This document shows positions 6,754 to 10,226 of a DNA stretch of 10,226 bases, piece after piece. Made by a program: the position numbers and the translations under genes. Numbering within the stretch: position 1 is the first letter of the stretch; every line of letters begins with the position of its first letter. The notes beneath the pieces were generated by a model, which was given only the letters and a program-made list of their open reading frames with translations, did no database searches and was not told the origin of the DNA. The DNA comes from Candidatus Omnitrophota bacterium (GTDB taxonomy: Bacteria; Omnitrophota; Koll11; Gygaellales; Profunditerraquicolaceae). The DNA lies in contig JAQUNE010000040.1 in NCBI GenBank assembly GCA_028717765.1, positions 1 to 10,226 of the forward strand, written 5' to 3'.

Positions 6754-8175
6754 CTAAAGTAGCACGCGGTTGCTGCCTTGTTTCTTCGCCTGAATGGCCA
6801 GTTCCTTTGCCCTCACGATCAATTCCTCGGCATCTATACCATCAAGTGGATTTTCGCTGACACCTCCGCTACAGGTAATCTTTTTATTCGCATCCTGCTC
6901 TTCTCCAAAAGTAAATTCAATTTTTTTCCTGATCTCTTCGGCGATTGTTTGAGCCTGGCGCTTGTTTTTTTCCGGAAGGACAATGGCAAATTCATTATCT
7001 CCCACCCTGCCTACGCGGTCGATCTCCGTCACCGAATCCCTGATCAGCACAGCGATCTTTTTTAACGCTGCCTCAGATTGCAGGGAACCAAAGTTCTCGT
7101 GATATTTTTTAAAATTATCCAGATTAAGCAGTATATAGGCGCATGGCCGCTGATAGGTAATCGCCCTTTTGATCTCCTCCTGCAGGCGGTTATGCACAAA
7201 AGTTTCGTTATACAACCCGGTCAAGGTATCCTTAATTTCTAGTTTCTCTATCTTGTGCATCAAAAGGTCGTTCTCTACGGCGATGGCAATTTGCTTGGCA
7301 AAAACATCCAACAATTCAATATCATCTTTTCTAAAACTAAATTGCTCCTTAATATTGCCCACGCCCAAAAGCCCCATCAATCTACCACGTAAATAAATCG
7401 CTAAGGCTAGAACATTCCTTATCCTGAATTGCTCTAAGAAGACAACTTTAAGATTCTCAGATGGGGTATTTTCTCTATCAATGATTAACGGCATGCCGGT
7501 CTTGGCCAGCTTGATCAACATCGCATCCTCAAACTCAACCTCTAATTTATAAAGATGCTGCGCATTCGCTCCGTCTGCAACTTTGGTATGAAAAAATCCC
7601 TTACTCTCTTCTCTAAAAAGCAAAAATGCCAAATCTGAATTCGCAATAAAACGCGATTTCTCTACGGTAAGTTTTAAAATATCTTCTAATTTTGCGCTCT
7701 GGGTAATCAAGGAACTGATCTGTAATAAACTGGAGAGTACGAGGATACGCTTCTGAATCTCTAAATTAATCTCTGTAGTTTTTTCGCTGTAATTTTTCAG
7801 TTCATCCATATTGCCGCGGATACGCAGTGTCAACTGATTTAAGGCATCACCTAAATCACCTACCTCATCCTCGCGGACAATATCAAGTTTGCGCGTGATA
7901 TCCCCGGCGGCAATCATCTTGGCTTCCGAAGAAACAGAAAGAATCCGGTCAAAAACCTGCTTGATCACAAAGAAACCCAGGATTGCCACGATAATACTGA
8001 TTAAAAGGGTAATCGCGATTTCCAGCTTTAAACCCATACGCGGCAAAATATAATTCGAAACCAGATAAATTGAGACAAGTAAAGGCAGCACTGCCATAAG
8101 GTATAAAGCTAATCTTAATTTATATCTTAAGCCCCGCGAAGCGAAAGATAGCCTTTTGGATACTTGTTTTTTCAT
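6754..8175 (-). CDS. Membrane HAMP-GAF protein with degenerate GGDEF domain
   Basis: A 473-residue inner-membrane signalling protein. Two membrane segments (about 21-43 and 51-73) are joined by a very short loop, so there is no real periplasmic sensor. They are followed by a HAMP domain (about 74-125), a helical linker, a GAF domain (about 147-305) and a GGDEF-fold domain (about 315-473). The fold is clear from D316-T-L-T-G-L-Y-N at its start and S-G-G-V-S (436-440) with A-K-K-Q-G-S-N-R-V (463-471) at its end. Catalysis is not expected: the signature is G-D-N-E-F (392-396) instead of GG(D/E)EF. The first metal-binding Asp is N351, the guanine-binding Asn is H359, the Asp of the GHxxGD segment is E368, and the inhibitory RxxD site is T383-x-x-D386. 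It is the first gene of the pilus motor cluster. It may act as a GTP or nucleotide sensor or as a scaffold partner of the HD-GYP protein. Confidence 0.88.
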   Translation of the reverse strand: MKKQVSKRLSFASRGLRYKLRLALYLMAVLPLLVSIYLVSNYILPRMGLKLEIAITLLISIIVAILGFFVIKQVFDRILSVSSEAKMIAAGDITRKLDIVREDEVGDLGDALNQLTLRIRGNMDELKNYSEKTTEINLEIQKRILVLSSLLQISSLITQSAKLEDILKLTVEKSRFIANSDLAFLLFREESKGFFHTKVADGANAQHLYKLEVEFEDAMLIKLAKTGMPLIIDRENTPSENLKVVFLEQFRIRNVLALAIYLRGRLMGLLGVGNIKEQFSFRKDDIELLDVFAKQIAIAVENDLLMHKIEKLEIKDTLTGLYNETFVHNRLQEEIKRAITYQRPCAYILLNLDNFKKYHENFGSLQSEAALKKIAVLIRDSVTEIDRVGRVGDNEFAIVLPEKNKRQAQTIAEEIRKKIEFTFGEEQDANKKITCSGGVSENPLDGIDAEELIVRAKELAIQAKKQGSNRVLL

Positions 8176-8308
8176 CTTCTTCCCCCGATCTAAAAATTGT
8201 TAAGGGCGCTTATTAATGATCAAATTTCGCTTACTGACTATTCTTGTAACGTTCTATTAACTCGCAACTTAGATACTATTTATAAATAATTATATTACTT
8301 ATCTGATT
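8176..8308 (-). other. 133-bp intergenic leader upstream of the pilus motor cluster
   Basis: AT-rich gap between the radical SAM gene and the GGDEF-like gene, read on the minus strand. No GC hairpin with a U-tract follows the radical SAM stop, so no intrinsic terminator separates the two groups. No hallmarks of a c-di-GMP (GEMM) riboswitch were seen. Just before the ATG is a purine-rich GGGGGAAGAAG, which serves as the ribosome binding site. Confidence 0.5.
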
Positions 8309-8316
8309 TTATGCAA
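8289..8316 (-). promoter_or_regulatory. Candidate promoter of the seven-gene motor cluster
   Basis: On the minus strand a perfect TATAAT (8289-8294) lies 16 nt after TTGCAT (8311-8316), a weak -35 box with only three of six matches. It overlaps the last codons of the radical SAM gene and would give a leader of about 105 nt. In AT-rich DNA a TATAAT can arise by chance, so this is a tentative call. Confidence 0.35.
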
Positions 8317-10054
8317 TGGTTTTATTATATTCTTCGAAAAGCTCATCTTTGCTGATCCCCGGATCAATAAAATCCCAAGGGAGTAATTCATCCTTTGATT
8401 TTGCTTTTAAATAAAACTCAGGATCTATGCCAGCTTCAAAAAAAGCCTCCTGCCACTTCGCGAAAACAAAATGATTTTCCCAGCCGTCAAACCTGGCACC
8501 TTTAATAAAAGCATCTTCGATTACTTGGCTTAATCTTCTGTCTCCTCTGGCAAATACCCCTTCTAAAAAACTCATCTCAGGGTGATGGAAAGTTAATTTT
8601 ATTCTTCTGTAACGGTTTTGCTTCTTTAGATGTCCCTGCTTAACCCTGATATTTTCTAAACTCTCCATTTTAAACCACTGAAAAGCAGTATGCGCCTTTG
8701 GGATCAAGGTATTAATACTTAAATTAACCTGTGCGGGAAACTTAGCAACCTTGCGCCTTAATTCAGAGGCCTGATTAGCCAGTTCAAGAATAGCATTTAA
8801 ATCCTCCTCTTCTTCAAAAGGAAGCCCGATCATAAAATAAAGCTTCAGGTGCTGATAACCCGCAATAAAGCTCTGCTCAAGGACGCGAAAGAATTCTTCA
8901 AGGTCAAAATCTTTGTGCAAGATCTGACGTAATTTTTCCCGCGCAGCTTCCGGGGCAAAGGTCAATCCGGTTTTTCTAATCTGAGAAATTAAAGTTGCCA
9001 AGTCTCCTACCATTTCTTTGGGTTTTATCGAAGGCAAAGAAACGCTGATCTTTTTTTCTTTAAAATAACCGATCAAAATCTTGAGGATCTCTTCAATCTG
9101 AGGATGATCGCTCGCGGATAAGCCAACCAGAGATATTTCTTCGTAACCGGTGTTTCGGTAAAGCTGACAAGCCAAATCAGCGATCACTCCGGGATCCCTT
9201 TTTCTAAAAGGAAAATAAAGCGAACGCGCCTGGCAGAAGCGGCAGCGATTTGGGCAACCGCGCATAATTTCCAAGGTTAGGCGGTCATGCACTATTTGAA
9301 TAAAGGGAACCAGCCATTCAAGCGGAAAAAATGATTGATTTAAATTTTTGATCAGGCGTTTTTTTACTTTGGGGCTAACCTCTTTAAATCTGGGCTTAAA
9401 TTCTTGCAGGCGCCCTTGCGAATCATAAGCCACTGAATAAAGGGATGGCACATATACCCCCTCTATCTGAGCAAACATGATCAAGAATTCTTCTTTGGAA
9501 ATTTTCCCCGACCTAAAAGCAGAATTTTCTTTACGATAAAGCTCAACTATCTCTAAAATTACCTCTTCTGCCTCTCCGATCACAAAAAGATCAAAGAATT
9601 CATGGATCGGTTCAGGATTAAGCACACAGGGGCCACCTCCTATTACCAAAGGATAGGATGCATCGCGTAAAGCAGATTTTAAGGGGATCTTGCCCAGGCT
9701 TAAGATATTTAATACATTTGTATAGCTTAACTCATACCCCAAAGAAAAACCGATGAGGTCAAATTCCCGCAAGGCTCTTTTAGACTCCAAGGAGTAGATT
9801 TCCATTTCTTTAGCGCGTAAAACAGCTTCCATATCCGCAGCGGGCGAAAAAAACCGTTCACAGCAAACCTGCGGCAGTTGATTCAGCACCCCATAGAGAA
9901 TACGCATCCCCAAATTGCTCATTCCTACTTCGTAAAGATCAGGAAAACAAAGCGCAAATTTAATTTCTGCCTGGTCAAACTCTTTGCGCGAAACATTCCA
10001 TTCTTCGCCAATATAACGCGCTGGTTTTAATACCTGTAATAAGTAATCATCCAT
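8309..10054 (-). CDS. B12-binding-like radical SAM protein, TIGR03960 family
   Basis: A 581-residue protein of the radical SAM family often found beside rodA and upstream of ribonuclease G genes. Its reaction is not established. The N-terminal part (about 30-175) is a B12-binding-like Rossmann region, with P-D-L-Y-E-V-G-M-S-N (38-47) and I-G-G-G-P (138-142). No DxHxxG cobalamin motif is evident, so B12 binding is uncertain. The radical SAM core has C267-x3-C271-x2-C274 in R-G-C-P-N-R-C-R-F-C, which should ligate a 4Fe-4S cluster. It also has F-A-P-E-A-A (366-371) and L-K-L-Y-F-M-I-G-L-P (403-412), typical of the family. The protein stops after the TIGR03960 part, without a fused DUF2344/TIGR03936 extension. 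Its ATG overlaps the rodA stop (TAATG), so the two are translationally coupled. The start matches the usual family N-terminus (K-P-A-R-Y-I-G, 10-16). Confidence 0.9.
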   Translation of the reverse strand: MDDYLLQVLKPARYIGEEWNVSRKEFDQAEIKFALCFPDLYEVGMSNLGMRILYGVLNQLPQVCCERFFSPAADMEAVLRAKEMEIYSLESKRALREFDLIGFSLGYELSYTNVLNILSLGKIPLKSALRDASYPLVIGGGPCVLNPEPIHEFFDLFVIGEAEEVILEIVELYRKENSAFRSGKISKEEFLIMFAQIEGVYVPSLYSVAYDSQGRLQEFKPRFKEVSPKVKKRLIKNLNQSFFPLEWLVPFIQIVHDRLTLEIMRGCPNRCRFCQARSLYFPFRKRDPGVIADLACQLYRNTGYEEISLVGLSASDHPQIEEILKILIGYFKEKKISVSLPSIKPKEMVGDLATLISQIRKTGLTFAPEAAREKLRQILHKDFDLEEFFRVLEQSFIAGYQHLKLYFMIGLPFEEEEDLNAILELANQASELRRKVAKFPAQVNLSINTLIPKAHTAFQWFKMESLENIRVKQGHLKKQNRYRRIKLTFHHPEMSFLEGVFARGDRRLSQVIEDAFIKGARFDGWENHFVFAKWQEAFFEAGIDPEFYLKAKSKDELLPWDFIDPGISKDELFEEYNKTIA

Positions 10055-10226
10055 TAAAATACCGACCTCTTCCTGTCAATATTTGCCAATATCCCCAATG
10101 ATATAAAGGTAGTAAATACTGAGGACCCGCCATAACTCATTAACGGTAGCGGGATCCCCACCACCGGAGCGAGCCCTAAATTCATTGCTACATTGATAAA
10201 AACCTGTAGGCCCAACATCAGCGATA
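10054..10226 (-). CDS. rodA: RodA/MrdB SEDS peptidoglycan glycosyltransferase, C-terminal part only
   Basis: The last 56 residues of a SEDS-family membrane protein; the rest lies beyond the window edge. Family members polymerise lipid II into glycan strands, RodA during side-wall elongation and FtsW at division. Visible here is the hallmark stretch G-L-A-P-V-V-G-I-P-L-P followed by S-Y-G-G-S-S (30-35 of the visible part). A final hydrophobic helix and a short basic tail (D-R-K-R-S-V-F) come after it. The catalytic Asp region is not in the window. RodA is preferred over FtsW because of the V-G-I-P-L-P wording, the short tail and the coupling to a TIGR03960 radical SAM gene, an arrangement known for rodA loci. 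The stop codon TAA overlaps the next gene's ATG by one base. Confidence 0.85.
   Translation of the reverse strand, partial: SLMLGLQVFINVAMNLGLAPVVGIPLPLMSYGGSSVFTTFISLGILANIDRKRSVF

Noticed and set aside
8176..8308. c-di-GMP riboswitch upstream of the cluster
   Set aside because: The conserved GEMM elements, including the GCAAAGCC-like segment and the paired stems, were not found in the leader.
8309..10054. Radical SAM protein as the maturase of the small Cys peptide
   Set aside because: It belongs to the rodA-linked TIGR03960 family, has no SPASM or RRE-like region that I can see, and is separated from the peptide gene by six genes.

Overview
The window carries eight genes, all on the minus strand, plus about 300 bp of non-coding DNA at the low-coordinate end. 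Base composition is moderate (roughly 40-45% GC by eye). There are no tRNAs, rRNAs, insertion sequences or CRISPR arrays. A rod-shape SEDS gene coupled to a TIGR03960-type radical SAM gene, followed by a type IV pilus/type II secretion motor locus with cyclic-di-GMP modules, suggests a diderm bacterium. The flavour resembles uncultured candidate phyla such as Omnitrophota, but that placement is an impression and not a proven assignment.

Layout, in the direction of transcription (high to low coordinates). (1) 10226-10054: C-terminal end of a RodA/MrdB-type SEDS protein, cut by the window edge. Its stop overlaps the start of (2) 10054-8309: a radical SAM protein with an N-terminal B12-binding-like domain. 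(3) After a 133-bp gap with a plausible promoter, a tightly packed set of seven genes runs from 8175 to 304: a membrane HAMP-GAF-GGDEF protein with a degenerate GGDEF domain; a 149-residue stand-alone MshEN domain; two consecutive PilB/GspE-type ATPases, each with its own MshEN-like N-terminus; a receiver-HD-GYP protein; a PilC/GspF inner-membrane platform protein; and a 62-residue cysteine-containing peptide with an excellent ribosome binding site. (4) 303-1: no gene seen. A good sigma70-like promoter reads toward the window edge, and a strong GC hairpin sits at the very end.

How the parts may work together. PilC/GspF and the two hexameric ATPases are the motor and platform of a type IV-pilus-like or type II secretion machine. 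The genes around them are built from c-di-GMP modules: MshEN (binding), HD-GYP (hydrolysis) and GGDEF (synthesis or a relic of it). Two of these modules look functionally reassigned. The GGDEF domain has lost almost every catalytic residue, and the receiver domain has lost its phospho-acceptor. The HD-GYP active site is intact. Only the stand-alone MshEN protein keeps the four motif glycines that both ATPases have lost. This suggests the c-di-GMP sensor has been separated from the motors and sits in its own small protein. No pilin, prepilin peptidase, secretin or PilM/N/O gene is in the window. The gene in the position where a pilin might be expected is instead the cysteine-bearing small peptide, which is the least explained coding sequence here.
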